Origin: Streptomyces mobaraensis NBRC 13819 = DSM 40847
Lineage (GTDB): Bacteria; Actinomycetota; Actinomycetes; Streptomycetales; Streptomycetaceae
Length of the DNA stretch: 64,000 nt
Direction: 5' to 3'
Assembly: GCF_017916255.1 (NCBI RefSeq)
Contig: NZ_CP072827.1
Span: 3,683,501 to 3,747,500, forward strand
Each line of letters starts with the position of its first letter. The stretch's first letter is position 1. Positions 34,743 through 42,529 of this stretch are shown here, in pieces. The notes under the pieces are model-generated. The model was not told where the DNA came from. It did no database searches and saw nothing but the letters and a program-made list of their open reading frames with translations. Both the position numbers and the translations under genes were made by a program.

Positions 34743-34950
34743 GTACGCCCCGTTTTCCGCTCGTCGATCCGCGCGCGGACGCCTTCCGCGCACCCGAACG
34801 GTACCGACCCGACCGCGGCCGACACAGCGGCCATAAGACCTCGGTCCGGCCGGGCGGCCGCCCGCCGGGTTCCTCGACACATCGATCCATGGGCCCGCAG
34901 GAGGGCCCGGCACCCCCCTCCGCAGGGCCTCCGGGTCACTTCGGCAGCGG

Positions 34951-34983
34951 TTGTCCACAGCCGGTCACAGCCGGTTATCCACA
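34951..34983 (+). promoter_or_regulatory. Two DnaA boxes upstream of paaA
   Basis: TTGTCCACA (34951-34959) and TTATCCACA (34975-34983) are both perfect 9-mers, in the same orientation and 24 bp apart. They are outside oriC and 36 bp before the paa operator. Confidence 0.6.
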
Positions 34984-35018
34984 GGCTTGACACCGCTCCG
35001 GAGCCACCTCACCATTGA

Positions 35019-35032
35019 ACCGAACGATCGGT
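35019..35032. promoter_or_regulatory. PaaR-box-like operator before paaABCDE
   Basis: ACCGAACGATCGGT, the exact reverse complement of the paaH/paaN site, lies 84 bp upstream of the paaA start and about 25 bp after a TTGACA-like element. A repressor bound here would block paaABCDE transcription. Confidence 0.7.
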
Positions 35033-35115
35033 CGGTAGGTCGCCGAGCTCCACCCGGCGCCGCCGGACGCGCGTTCACGCGCTCACATCGGACGAGGGGG
35101 CAGAGGGGCATCGAG

Positions 35116-36153
35116 ATGACCACGACCGCACCGGAAACGGTGGACACGGCGGCTCTGGAGGCGGTGTTCGACGCCGCGGTGGCGGCGGACGAGCGCATCG
35201 AGCCGCGGGACTGGATGCCCGACGCCTACCGCGCCACCCTCATCCGGCAGATAGCCCAGCACGCCCACTCCGAGATCATCGGCATGCAGCCCGAGGCCAA
35301 CTGGATCACCCGGGCCCCGTCGCTGCGGCGCAAGGCCATCCTCATGGCCAAGGTGCAGGACGAGGCCGGCCACGGCCTCTACCTCTACAGCGCCGCCGAG
35401 ACCCTCGGCGTCAGCCGGGACGAGCTGCTGGACAAGCTGCACGCCGGCCGCCAGCGCTACTCCTCGATCTTCAACTACCCCACGCTGACCTGGGCCGACG
35501 TCGGCGCCATCGGCTGGCTGGTGGACGGCGCGGCCATCACCAACCAGGTCCCCCTCTGCCGCTGCTCCTACGGCCCGTACGCGCGCGCCATGATCCGCGT
35601 CTGCAAGGAGGAGTCGTTCCACCAGCGCCAGGGGTACGAGCTGCTGCTCGCCCTCAGCCGCGGCACCGAGGCACAGCACGCCATGGCCCAGGACGCGGTG
35701 AACCGCTGGTGGTGGCCGTCGCTGATGATGTTCGGCCCGCCGGACGGCGAATCCCCGCACTCCGCCCAGTCCATGACCTGGAAGATCAAACGGCACTCCA
35801 ACGACGAGCTGCGCCGGCGCTTCGTCGACATCTGCGTCCCGCAGGCCGAGTCCCTCGGCCTCACCCTCCCCGACCCCGACCTGCGGTGGAACGAGGAGAC
35901 CGGGCACTACGACTTCGGCCCGATCGACTGGGACGAGTTCAACGAGGTCCTGCGCGGCAACGGCCCCTGCAACGAGCAGCGGCTCGCCCGCCGGCGGGAG
36001 GCCCACGAGGAGGGCGCCTGGGTACGGGAGGCCGCCGCCGCGTACGCCGCCAAGCACGCCCCCGGATCCCACTCCGGCGGCACCCCGCACAGCACCCCCG
36101 AGCGCGGGACCGCCGCGTCCGGCACCCCCGAGCACCCGGAGGCGATGGCATGA
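35116..36153 (+). CDS. paaA: 1,2-phenylacetyl-CoA epoxidase catalytic subunit PaaA
   Basis: A 345-residue ferritin-like di-iron oxygenase subunit that epoxidises the ring of phenylacetyl-CoA. Iron-ligand regions are visible as [24 protein letters not shown] and [30 protein letters not shown] is a family signature. The C-terminal ~35 residues are a Gly/Pro/Ser/Thr-rich tail ([14 protein letters not shown]) not usual in PaaA, and it may be disordered. The ATG follows GAGGGGCATCGAG. It is the first gene of paaABCDE, with overlaps throughout, and is preceded by a PaaR-like operator. Confidence 0.95.
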   Translation: MTTTAPETVDTAALEAVFDAAVAADERIEPRDWMPDAYRATLIRQIAQHAHSEIIGMQPEANWITRAPSLRRKAILMAKVQDEAGHGLYLYSAAETLGVSRDELLDKLHAGRQRYSSIFNYPTLTWADVGAIGWLVDGAAITNQVPLCRCSYGPYARAMIRVCKEESFHQRQGYELLLALSRGTEAQHAMAQDAVNRWWWPSLMMFGPPDGESPHSAQSMTWKIKRHSNDELRRRFVDICVPQAESLGLTLPDPDLRWNEETGHYDFGPIDWDEFNEVLRGNGPCNEQRLARRREAHEEGAWVREAAAAYAAKHAPGSHSGGTPHSTPERGTAASGTPEHPEAMA

Positions 36154-36437
36154 CCGGCACCGACTGGCCGCTGTGGGAGGTGTTCGTCCGCAGCAGGCGC
36201 GGCCTCTCGCACACCCACGCCGGCAGCCTGCACGCCCCGGACGCGCGGATGGCCCTGCGCAACGCCCGGGACCTGTACACCCGACGGTCCGAGGGCGTCT
36301 CGATCTGGGTCGTGCCCTCCGACGCCATCACCGCCTCCTCACCGGACGAGAAGGACCCCTTCTTCGAGCCGGCCGGCGACAAGGCGTACCGCCATCCGAC
36401 GTTCTACGAGATCCCCGAGGGGGTGCGGCACCTGTGA
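36150..36437 (+). CDS. paaB: 1,2-phenylacetyl-CoA epoxidase subunit PaaB
   Basis: A 95-residue small subunit ([26 protein letters not shown]), the normal size. It bridges PaaA-PaaC complexes and is needed for assembly. [15 protein letters not shown] and the C-terminal [18 protein letters not shown] are family landmarks. The ATG overlaps the paaA stop (ATGA), with GGAGG nearby inside paaA. Confidence 0.95.
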   Translation: MTGTDWPLWEVFVRSRRGLSHTHAGSLHAPDARMALRNARDLYTRRSEGVSIWVVPSDAITASSPDEKDPFFEPAGDKAYRHPTFYEIPEGVRHL

Positions 36438-37180
36438 CCCCCACGACCACCCGTGCCTCCGCCGACCCCGTGCCCGTCACGGCCGCCCTCGCGCTCGGCG
36501 ACGACGCCCTGGTCCTCGCGCACCGACTGGGGGAGTGGGCGGGCCGCGCCCCCGTCCTGGAGGAGGAGGTCGCGCTCGCCAACATCGCCCTCGACCTGCT
36601 CGGCCAGGCCCGCACCCTGCTCTCGCTCGTCGGCGACGAGGACGAACTGGCCTACCTGCGCGAGGAGCGCGCCTTCCGCAACGTCCAGCTCGTCGAGCGG
36701 CCCAACGGGGACTTCGCCCACACCATCGCCCGGCAGCTCTACTTCTCCGCCTACCAGCACCTGCTCTACACCCGGCTCGCCGAGGGCGACGGACCGTTCG
36801 CCCCGCTGGCGGCGAAGGCCGTCAAGGAGGTCGCCTACCACCTCGACCACGCCGAGCACTGGACCCTGCGGCTCGGTGACGGCACACCGGAGAGCCACGA
36901 GCGGATGCGCCGCGCGGCAGAGGCCCTGTGGCGGTACACGGGCGAGCTGTTCGAGCCCGTGGAGGGCCTGGACGGCGTCGATCCGGCCGCTTTCCGCGAG
37001 GCGTGGACGGAACGCGTCGGGGAGACCCTGCGGCAGGCCACCCTGGAGCTCCCCACCGGCCCCTCGTCGGTCACCTGGGCCGCCGGTGCCGGGCGCCAGG
37101 GCATCCACACCGAGCCCTTCGGCCGCATGCTCGCCGAGATGCAGCACCTGCACCGCAGCCACCCGGGGGCGTCATGGTGA
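36434..37180 (+). CDS. paaC: 1,2-phenylacetyl-CoA epoxidase structural subunit PaaC
   Basis: A 248-residue ferritin-like subunit that pairs with PaaA and stabilises it but has no active di-iron site. Landmarks are ALALGDDALVLAHRLGEW, LANIALDLLGQARTLL and KEVAYHLDHAEHWTLRLGDG. The start is a GTG overlapping the paaB stop (GTGA). The longer frame upstream is only paaB read in another phase. Confidence 0.94.
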   Translation: MTPTTTRASADPVPVTAALALGDDALVLAHRLGEWAGRAPVLEEEVALANIALDLLGQARTLLSLVGDEDELAYLREERAFRNVQLVERPNGDFAHTIARQLYFSAYQHLLYTRLAEGDGPFAPLAAKAVKEVAYHLDHAEHWTLRLGDGTPESHERMRRAAEALWRYTGELFEPVEGLDGVDPAAFREAWTERVGETLRQATLELPTGPSSVTWAAGAGRQGIHTEPFGRMLAEMQHLHRSHPGASW

Positions 37181-37704
37181 CCGGATCCCCGTCCCTGCCC
37201 CGGGCCGCCGAGAGTCTGACGCCCCTGGAGGAGCGGCTGCGCGCGCTGGCCGGCGCCGTCCCCGACCCCGAGCTGCCCGTCATCTCCCTGGAGGAGCTCG
37301 GCGTCCTGCGCGACCTGCGCGTCACCGCCCCCGGCCGGGTGGAGGTGGACCTCACCCCCACCTACACCGGCTGCCCCGCCGTCGAGGCCATGTCCGCCGA
37401 CATAGAGCGCGTCCTGCACGCCGAAGGGGTAGCCGACGTCGAGGTCCGCACCGTGCTCTCGCCGCCCTGGACCACCGACGCGATCAGCGCCGAGGGCCGG
37501 CGCAAGCTCGCCGAGCACGGCGTCGCCCCGCCCCGGCCCACCGGCCCCGACGGCCCCGTCCCGGTCCGGCTCGCCATCCGCTGCCCGCACTGCGGCTCCA
37601 CGGACACCACCCTGCTCAGCCGCTTCTCCTCCACCGCATGCAAGGCCCTGCGCCGCTGCGAGGCGTGCCGCGAACCGTTCGACCACTTCAAGGAGTTGCA
37701 CTGA
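37174..37704 (+). CDS. paaD: Phenylacetyl-CoA epoxidase accessory protein PaaD
   Basis: A 176-residue protein with an MIP18/SufT-like domain (VPDPELPVISLEELGVL, VDLTPTYTGCPAVEAM), implicated in iron-sulfur or di-iron maturation of the epoxidase. A C-terminal zinc-ribbon-like element has CPHC and CEAC pairs. ATG 37174 overlaps the end of paaC by seven bases; GTG 37177 (GTGA overlap) is an alternative. The family match and place in the operon are firm; the precise biochemical role is less settled. Confidence 0.93.
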   Translation: MVTGSPSLPRAAESLTPLEERLRALAGAVPDPELPVISLEELGVLRDLRVTAPGRVEVDLTPTYTGCPAVEAMSADIERVLHAEGVADVEVRTVLSPPWTTDAISAEGRRKLAEHGVAPPRPTGPDGPVPVRLAIRCPHCGSTDTTLLSRFSSTACKALRRCEACREPFDHFKELH

Positions 37705-38786
37705 TGGCAGCGGCCCGCCACGGCACCTTCCACCGCCTGCGGGTGGCGTCCGTCGACCCCCTCACCGACGACGCGGTCGCCGTGACCTTCGCCGTCCCCA
37801 AGGAGCTCCGGGACGCCTTCCGCCACGCCCCCGGGCAGCACCTGACCGTACGCCACACCGCCGAGGGCACCGAGATACGCCGTACCTACTCCGTCTGCGG
37901 GCAGGCCCCCGGCCCCGAGGGGCCCAGCGCCCTTCGGGTGGGCGTCCGGCTGGTCGACGGCGGCGCGTTCTCCACCTACGCGTTCAAGGAGCTGCGCGCG
38001 GGGGACGAGCTGGAGGTGATGACGCCGGCGGGGCGGTTCGTGCTGGAGCCCCGCCCCGGGCACTTCGCCGCGGTCGTCGGGGGCAGCGGGATCACTCCCG
38101 TCCTGTCCATGGCGACGACCCTGCTCGCCCGCGAGCCCGCGGCCCGCTTCACACTCCTGCGCAGCGACCGCACCACGGCCTCCACGATGTTCCTGGAGGA
38201 GGTCGCCGACCTGAAGGACCGCTACCCCGGCCGGCTCCAGGTCGTCCAGACCCTCTCCCGGGAGGAGCAGCAGGCCGGCCCGGCCTCCGGGCGGCTCGAC
38301 GAGCGCCGGCTGACCGGTCTGCTGCCCGCGCTGCTTCCCGTCGACTCGGTCGACGGCTGGTTCCTGTGCGGACCGCACGGGCTGGTCCTGTCCGCCGAGC
38401 GTGCCCTGCACGGCCTGGGAGTGCCCCGGGAGCGCGTCCACCAGGAGATCTTCCACGTCGAGGACGGCCCGGCCGCCCCGGCGGCGGACCGGCCCGCCGC
38501 CGCGCCCACCCGTGGCACGGTCACGGCCACCCTGGACGGCCGCGGCGGCCGCTGGCCCGTCCGCGAGGGCGAATCCCTGCTGGAGGCCGTTCTGCGCAAC
38601 CGCCCCGACGCGCCCTACGCCTGCAAGGGCGGCGTCTGCGGCACCTGCCGGGCGTTCCTGGTCTCCGGCGAGGTGCGCATGGACCGCAACTTCGCCCTGG
38701 AGGACGACGAACTGACGGCGGGCTACGTCCTGGCCTGCCAGTCGCGACCGGCGACGGAGGAGGTGGAGCTGGACTTCGACCGCTGA
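37704..38786 (+). CDS. paaE: Phenylacetyl-CoA epoxidase reductase PaaE
   Basis: A 360-residue electron-transfer subunit. The ferredoxin-reductase FAD domain has IRRTYSVCG, the NAD domain VVGGSGITPVLSMATTLL, and the C-terminal plant-type 2Fe-2S domain carries C307, C312 and C315 (CKGGVCGTC) plus a fourth Cys in LACQSRP. It passes electrons from NADPH to PaaA. The start shares one base with the paaD stop (TGATG). A hairpin at 38837-38854 follows. Confidence 0.95.
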   Translation: MAAARHGTFHRLRVASVDPLTDDAVAVTFAVPKELRDAFRHAPGQHLTVRHTAEGTEIRRTYSVCGQAPGPEGPSALRVGVRLVDGGAFSTYAFKELRAGDELEVMTPAGRFVLEPRPGHFAAVVGGSGITPVLSMATTLLAREPAARFTLLRSDRTTASTMFLEEVADLKDRYPGRLQVVQTLSREEQQAGPASGRLDERRLTGLLPALLPVDSVDGWFLCGPHGLVLSAERALHGLGVPRERVHQEIFHVEDGPAAPAADRPAAAPTRGTVTATLDGRGGRWPVREGESLLEAVLRNRPDAPYACKGGVCGTCRAFLVSGEVRMDRNFALEDDELTAGYVLACQSRPATEEVELDFDR

Positions 38787-38836
38787 GCCGGCCGATTCCG
38801 GCACCGGCCGCCGGACTCCGAGGGGCCGCCGGACTC

Positions 38837-38854
38837 CGGGGCCCCAAGGCCCCG
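38837..38854. terminator. Hairpin between paaE and the rhodanese gene
   Basis: CGGGGCC (38837-38843) and GGCCCCG (38848-38854) with a CCAA loop, between convergent stops. It is preceded by a direct repeat GCCGCCGGACTCCG (two copies, from about 38807). Confidence 0.6.
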
Positions 38855-38863
38855 ACGCCTGCC

Positions 38864-39211
38864 TCAGATCACCGCGCCCGGGCCCCCGCCCGACGCGACG
38901 ACCGGACGGCCCGCGGCCTCCCACGCCTGCATGCCGCCGCCGACGTTCACCGCGTCCATGCCCTGCTGCACCAGATAGGCGGTGACCTGGGCCGAGCGGC
39001 CGCCCGAGCGGCAGATCACATGGATCCGGCCGGCGTCGGGCGCCTTCTCCGTGAGCTCGCCGAAGCGCGCGGTGAACTCGCTCATGGGGATGTGCAGGGC
39101 GGCCTCGGCGTGCCCGGCCTCCCACTCGTCGGCCTCGCGCACGTCCAGCAGAAAGTCGTCCGCCGCGAGCGCGCCGACCTCGACCGTGGGAACTCCGGAA
39201 CCAAACATCAT
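38864..39211 (-). CDS. Rhodanese-like sulfurtransferase domain protein
   Basis: A 115-residue single-domain rhodanese. DDFLLDVREADEWEAGH is the CH2A-type start, and the active loop ICRSGGRSAQ has catalytic C67. Such proteins carry sulfane sulfur in the cytosol and are used in thiol metabolism or tRNA/cofactor thiolation; the partner is unknown. The start may be either of two adjacent ATGs (39211 or 39208). It is convergent with paaE and followed upstream by a C-rich tandem repeat. Confidence 0.88.
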   Translation of the reverse strand: MMFGSGVPTVEVGALAADDFLLDVREADEWEAGHAEAALHIPMSEFTARFGELTEKAPDAGRIHVICRSGGRSAQVTAYLVQQGMDAVNVGGGMQAWEAAGRPVVASGGGPGAVI

Positions 39212-39243
39212 GCGCCCGACGCTACCCGACCGCCGGGCCCCCT

Positions 39244-39422
39244 GACCGCCCCGGCCGCCCCGACCGCCCCGACCGCCCCGGCCGCCCCAACCGGCCTGGG
39301 CGCTCCGGCAACCCCGGCAACCCCGACAACCCAGACCAGCCTGGCATCCCCGGCCGCCCCGACAACCCCGACCGGCCCGGCAGCCCAGCCGCCCCGACAA
39401 CCCCGACCGCCCCGACAACCCC
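39244..39422. repeat. C-rich 9-bp-periodic tandem repeat
   Basis: About 180 bp of intergenic DNA built from variants of CCGCCCCGA and ACCCCGACA, nearly purine-free in C-runs on the plus strand. It lies between the rhodanese start and the J-domain-like gene's stop. The complementary strand has regularly spaced GGGG runs, so G-quadruplex formation is possible. The open frame through it (PAAPTAPTAP-like) is a by-product of the repeat, not a gene. Confidence 0.7.
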
Positions 39423-39447
39423 GGTGCCGCCGCCGGGCGCCGGCCCG

Positions 39448-40248
39448 CTACCCGACCAGCGAGGCCAGTCGGGTCTCGCGCTCGGCGATCTGCGCCAGCA
39501 GCCCGCCCGCGATCTCGTCGAGCAACCCGTCGGGGTCCTCCGGCGCCATCTTGATCATGGCGCCGATCGCCGAGGACTCCAGCTCGGCGGCCAGCTCGGC
39601 CAGCAGTTCCTTGCGCCGGGCCAGCCACTCCAGCCGCGCGTAGAGCTCCTCGGCGCGGTCCGGGCGCCGCTGCCCGGGGACGGGCCCGGCGGCCCACTCC
39701 TCGGCCAGCTCGCGCAGCCGCTGCTCGTCACCCGCCGCGTACGCCTCGTTGACCCGGACGACGAACTCCTCGCGCCGCCGGCGCTCCCCCTCCTCCGTGG
39801 CCAGGTCCGGGTGGGCCCGGCGGACGAGGTCGCGGTACGCCTTGCGGGCCGCGTCGCTGGGCCGGACGCGCTCCGGCGGCCGGACCCGCTGCCCGGTGAG
39901 CATGGCGGTCGCCTCGGGCGACAGCCCGTCGGAGTCCATCCAGCCGCCCAGCAGCTCCTCGACGTCCGGCATCGGCTGCACCAGCGCCCGCGCCTCGCGC
40001 GCCCGCCGCAGGTCGTCCGGGTCGCCGGAGCGGGCGGCCACGGCCTCGGCGATGCGCGCCTCCAGCTCGTCCAGCCGCCCGTACAGCGGGCCGAGCCGCT
40101 GGTGGTGGAGCCGGGAGAAGTTCTCCACCTCCACCCGGAACGTCTCCACCGCGATCTCGAACTCGATCAGCGCCTGCTCGGCGGCCCGCACGGCCCGCTC
40201 CAGCCGCTCGGTGCCCGGTTCGGCCGGCATGTCGGTCTCCGGATTCAT
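39448..40248 (-). CDS. J-domain-like coiled-coil protein
   Basis: A 266-residue protein of unknown role. Residues ~15-85 are a long charged helix (RLERAVRAAEQALIEFEIAVE). Around residue 135-180 there is a J-domain-like element, RKAYRDLVRRAHPDLATEE, with the HPD tripeptide that in DnaJ proteins stimulates DnaK, followed by helix VRVNEAYAAGDEQRLREL. The C-terminal ~80 residues are again helical. The HPD is seen directly; a cochaperone role is an inference. ATG 40248 or GTG 40251 could be the start. It is 38 bp from the next membrane protein gene. Confidence 0.65.
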   Translation of the reverse strand: MNPETDMPAEPGTERLERAVRAAEQALIEFEIAVETFRVEVENFSRLHHQRLGPLYGRLDELEARIAEAVAARSGDPDDLRRAREARALVQPMPDVEELLGGWMDSDGLSPEATAMLTGQRVRPPERVRPSDAARKAYRDLVRRAHPDLATEEGERRRREEFVVRVNEAYAAGDEQRLRELAEEWAAGPVPGQRRPDRAEELYARLEWLARRKELLAELAAELESSAIGAMIKMAPEDPDGLLDEIAGGLLAQIAERETRLASLVG

Positions 40249-40286
40249 CACCCGCCCAGCCTACGAGCTCCGGGCCCCCTCCCGCC

Positions 40287-41342
40287 TCAGACGCCGACGG
40301 CTTCCTCCATCTCCTCCTCGGCATCGGGACCGGCCCCGGAACCCGCCGCGGGCGCTCCGGACGCCGCCGCCCGGGCCCCGCGCCGACGCTCCACCGCCCA
40401 TGCGGCCCCCAGCACCACGAGCCCCACGGCCAGCCAGACCAGCAGCGTGGCCACATGACCGCCCAGCCCGGAGTGGCCGAAGTAGACCAGGCTGCGGGTG
40501 CCCTCCACGAAGCCCGCGCCGTTCCAGAAGCCGTGCAGCCCGGCGAAGAAGCCGTTCTGCAACTCGGGCCGGAAGACACCGCCGGCGCTGGTGAAGTTCA
40601 GCATCACGAACAGCACCATCACCCCGAGCGTGGTCCACCGCTTGAGGAAGGTGTGCAGTCCGGTGCCGACGAAGAGCACACCCGCCGAGTACAGCCACGC
40701 CAGACCCCACAGCCCCCACAGCCCGTGGTCCACCAGGTTGAAGACGGGTCCCGCCAGCACCACGCCGATCACGCTGACCACGAGCGACGTCGCGGCGGCC
40801 AGCACCGCCCGTATCCGCAGCGCCAGCGCCCCGCCGGCCCCGCCGATCACCGCGACGGAGGCGTAGGAGCCGATGCTGAGCGCGACCAGCAGGAAGAAGA
40901 TCCCCTGCCCGGTCGGGTCGCCCTCGGAGGGCGGCACCACGTCCGTCACCTTCAGCGGGGCGTTCTGCCGGGCGGCGACGGGCGTGAACACCTTCTGCAC
41001 CGCCGACGCCGTGGTGTCCGAGCCGGCCGAGGCGATCAGCAGCTCCGGCGCCCGCCGGTCGGGGACGTAGGCGCCGAAGACGTCCTGGTCCTTCAGCTCC
41101 CGCACGGCCTCCGCGCGGTCGGCGACGGTGTGGACGGACAGCTTGTCGCCGGCCCGCTCCCCGATCGCGCCGGCCAGCCGCTCCGCGCTCGGCCCGGAGC
41201 CGACGACCGCCACCGGCAGTTCGTGCGGCGTCGGGTCGGCGAAGGCGCCGAGGTAGGCGAGCCCCATGCCGACGCACATCAGCAGCGGCGTGAGCAGATG
41301 GGTCAGTACATGCCGGAGCGCGGCGCGCGTCGCGGGCCTCAT
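40287..41342 (-). CDS. Membrane protein of ABC-2/YhgE-like permease type
   Basis: A 351-residue protein. An N-terminal transmembrane helix (LTPLLMCVGMGLAYLGAF) is followed by a ~120-residue outside domain (LPVAVVGSGPSAERLAGAI...) and then about five C-terminal helices. This is the architecture of YhgE/Pip and ABC-2-type exporter permeases, but no ATPase gene is adjacent. The start ATG 41342 has GGAGAGG upstream. It is divergent from a MarR repressor across twin palindromic operators, so it is likely to be the repressor's target, possibly for drug or solvent export. Confidence 0.7.
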   Translation of the reverse strand: MRPATRAALRHVLTHLLTPLLMCVGMGLAYLGAFADPTPHELPVAVVGSGPSAERLAGAIGERAGDKLSVHTVADRAEAVRELKDQDVFGAYVPDRRAPELLIASAGSDTTASAVQKVFTPVAARQNAPLKVTDVVPPSEGDPTGQGIFFLLVALSIGSYASVAVIGGAGGALALRIRAVLAAATSLVVSVIGVVLAGPVFNLVDHGLWGLWGLAWLYSAGVLFVGTGLHTFLKRWTTLGVMVLFVMLNFTSAGGVFRPELQNGFFAGLHGFWNGAGFVEGTRSLVYFGHSGLGGHVATLLVWLAVGLVVLGAAWAVERRRGARAAASGAPAAGSGAGPDAEEEMEEAVGV

Positions 41343-41371
41343 GGGCACCCCTCTCCAGGATGATCAAGGTA

Positions 41372-41412
41372 GTTGGCTTATACAACTTTCAGGTTCAGTT
41401 GTACTATACAAC
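41372..41412. promoter_or_regulatory. Twin MarR operators
   Basis: GTTGTACTATACAAC (41398-41412) is a perfect palindrome with 6-bp arms, and GTTGGCTTATACAAC (41372-41386) matches it at 12 of 15 positions. They are 26 bp apart, centre to centre, in the 93-bp divergent region between the permease-like gene and the MarR gene, and are strikingly AT-rich for this genome. Confidence 0.8.
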
Positions 41413-41435
41413 CAAACGGGCAGGAAGGGGCTTCC

Positions 41436-41870
41436 GTGGCACATCGAGCCGATCACCTCGACACCATCCAGCGCGAACTGACCGCCTTCGCGCGCCGCGC
41501 CCGCGCCGCCGCGGCCCGGCTCCACCCCGAGCTGTCCCTGGTCTCGTACACCCTGCTCGCCCACCTCCAGGACCAGCGGGGCTGCCGGGCCACCGACCTC
41601 GCCGCGCACTACCTGCTCGACAAGTCCACGGTCAGCCGACAGGTGGCGGGCCTGGAGCGGCTGGGTCTCGTCGAGCGCCGCGCCGACCCCGACGACCAGC
41701 GGGTGCAGGTCCTGCACCTCACCGATCGCGGCACCGAGGTCCTGGACCAGGTCGCGGCCAGCCGCCGCACCGCCTTCGAAAGCCGCCTCGCCGACTGGGA
41801 AGAGGCCGATCTCGCCCGCTTCGCCGGCTACCTGCTGCGCTACAACGCCTCCGGCGCGGAAGGGGATTGA
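41436..41870 (+). CDS. MarR family transcriptional regulator
   Basis: A 144-residue winged-helix repressor (RATDLAAHYLLDKSTVSRQVAGLERLGLV, then wing RRADPDDQRVQVLHLTDRG). The start GTG 41436 is preceded by GGAAGGGGCTTCC; the frame to 41373 would pass through an operator and is rejected. MarR proteins respond to phenolic or other small molecules and usually repress a divergent exporter gene and themselves. The twin palindromes between it and the permease-like gene fit exactly that. Confidence 0.9.
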   Translation: MAHRADHLDTIQRELTAFARRARAAAARLHPELSLVSYTLLAHLQDQRGCRATDLAAHYLLDKSTVSRQVAGLERLGLVERRADPDDQRVQVLHLTDRGTEVLDQVAASRRTAFESRLADWEEADLARFAGYLLRYNASGAEGD

Positions 41871-41989
41871 TCACTCACCGGCCGGGCGGCTCCGCTGAGA
41901 CATACGGCACAGACCGATATGCGGCACAGGCCGGTATACGGCACAGGCCGCCCCTCCCGACGCCCCGGTGGGCATCAGGGCAAACAGAA

Positions 41990-42025
41990 GAACGGGCCCC
42001 GTCGTTTTCACGACGAGGCCCGTTC
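41990..42025 (-). terminator. Terminator of tRNA-Leu
   Basis: A 16-bp stem (41990-42005 with 42010-42025, one G-U pair) closed by a GAAA tetraloop on the minus strand, starting six bases after the tRNA. It is followed on the minus strand by CTTCTGTTTG, a weak T-rich tail. Confidence 0.88.
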
Positions 42026-42031
42026 TCACGG

Positions 42032-42115
42032 TGCGCGAGGGGGGAGTTGAACCCCCACGCCCTTTCGGGCACTGGAACCTGAATCCAGCGCGTCTGCCTA
42101 TTCCGCCACCCGCGC
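42032..42115 (-). tRNA. tRNA-Leu (anticodon CAG)
   Basis: An 84-nt class II tRNA. The 7-bp acceptor stem GCGCGGG pairs with CUCGCGC (one G-U), the discriminator is A, the anticodon loop is UUCAGGU giving anticodon CAG, a long variable arm (GCCCGAAAGGGC) is present, and the T-arm has GGGGGUUCAACUCCCCC. CCA is not encoded. It reads CUG, the dominant leucine codon here. It is not bldA, whose anticodon is UAA. Confidence 0.97.
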
Positions 42116-42529
42116 ATTGGGTGTGTCTTCCGGCTTCCGCTCTCTCCCCGGACTTTCGCCCGGTTCGCGGTGCGTCCGCCTTCCGACATGCAGAACATTA
42201 GCACGCTTCCGAGGGTGCCTTCACACCCGTTGTCCACCGGCCGCCCCCCGACCGCCCCCCGTCGGTCCCCGGGGTACCGGCGGGGACCCCGCCGGTTGCG
42301 GGACACTGGCATCCGGGCGCCTCTACGATCCCCGTGGAGGATCCCGGCAGGGGTCCCGAGGGACCGCACGGAACGCGGAGGGAAACGCGGCACGGACGCG
42401 GGGGCGACACTCGTCACTCCTGGCCCCGAAGGGGAACCAGCCGTTTTCCCGGCGCGTGGATACGATCAGTAAGCAGTATCAGGAACGGCACCGGGCATCA
42501 CAGGCGTCACCGAGGGAAGGAGGTGCCCC
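42116..42529. other. Intergenic region between tRNA-Leu and fhaA
   Basis: This 414-bp region contains the tRNA promoter side, a one-mismatch DnaA box (TTGTCCACC near 42230), GC-rich inverted-repeat-like sequence around 42260-42300, and near 42460 GGATACGATCAGTAAGCAG, a possible promoter for the fhaA operon. No gene is seen on either strand. Confidence 0.5.

Larger units (their letters stand above)
34743..35115. other. Divergent control region before paaA
   Basis: The 373-bp gap between the DUF5819 gene (minus) and paaA (plus) contains two perfect DnaA boxes (34951 and 34975), a TTGACA-like hexamer near 34988, a perfect copy of the paa palindrome (35019-35032) and a CGGTCGGTAGGT tail. The DUF5819-proximal 200 bp show nothing recognisable. 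Confidence 0.65.

Noticed and set aside
39244..39422. A protein-coding PAAPTAP-type repeat on the plus strand
   Set aside because: It has no start, ribosome site or conserved flanking domain; the frame is a by-product of a 9-bp repeat.
42032..42115. bldA, the UUA-reading tRNA-Leu
   Set aside because: The anticodon loop reads UUCAGGU, so the anticodon is CAG.
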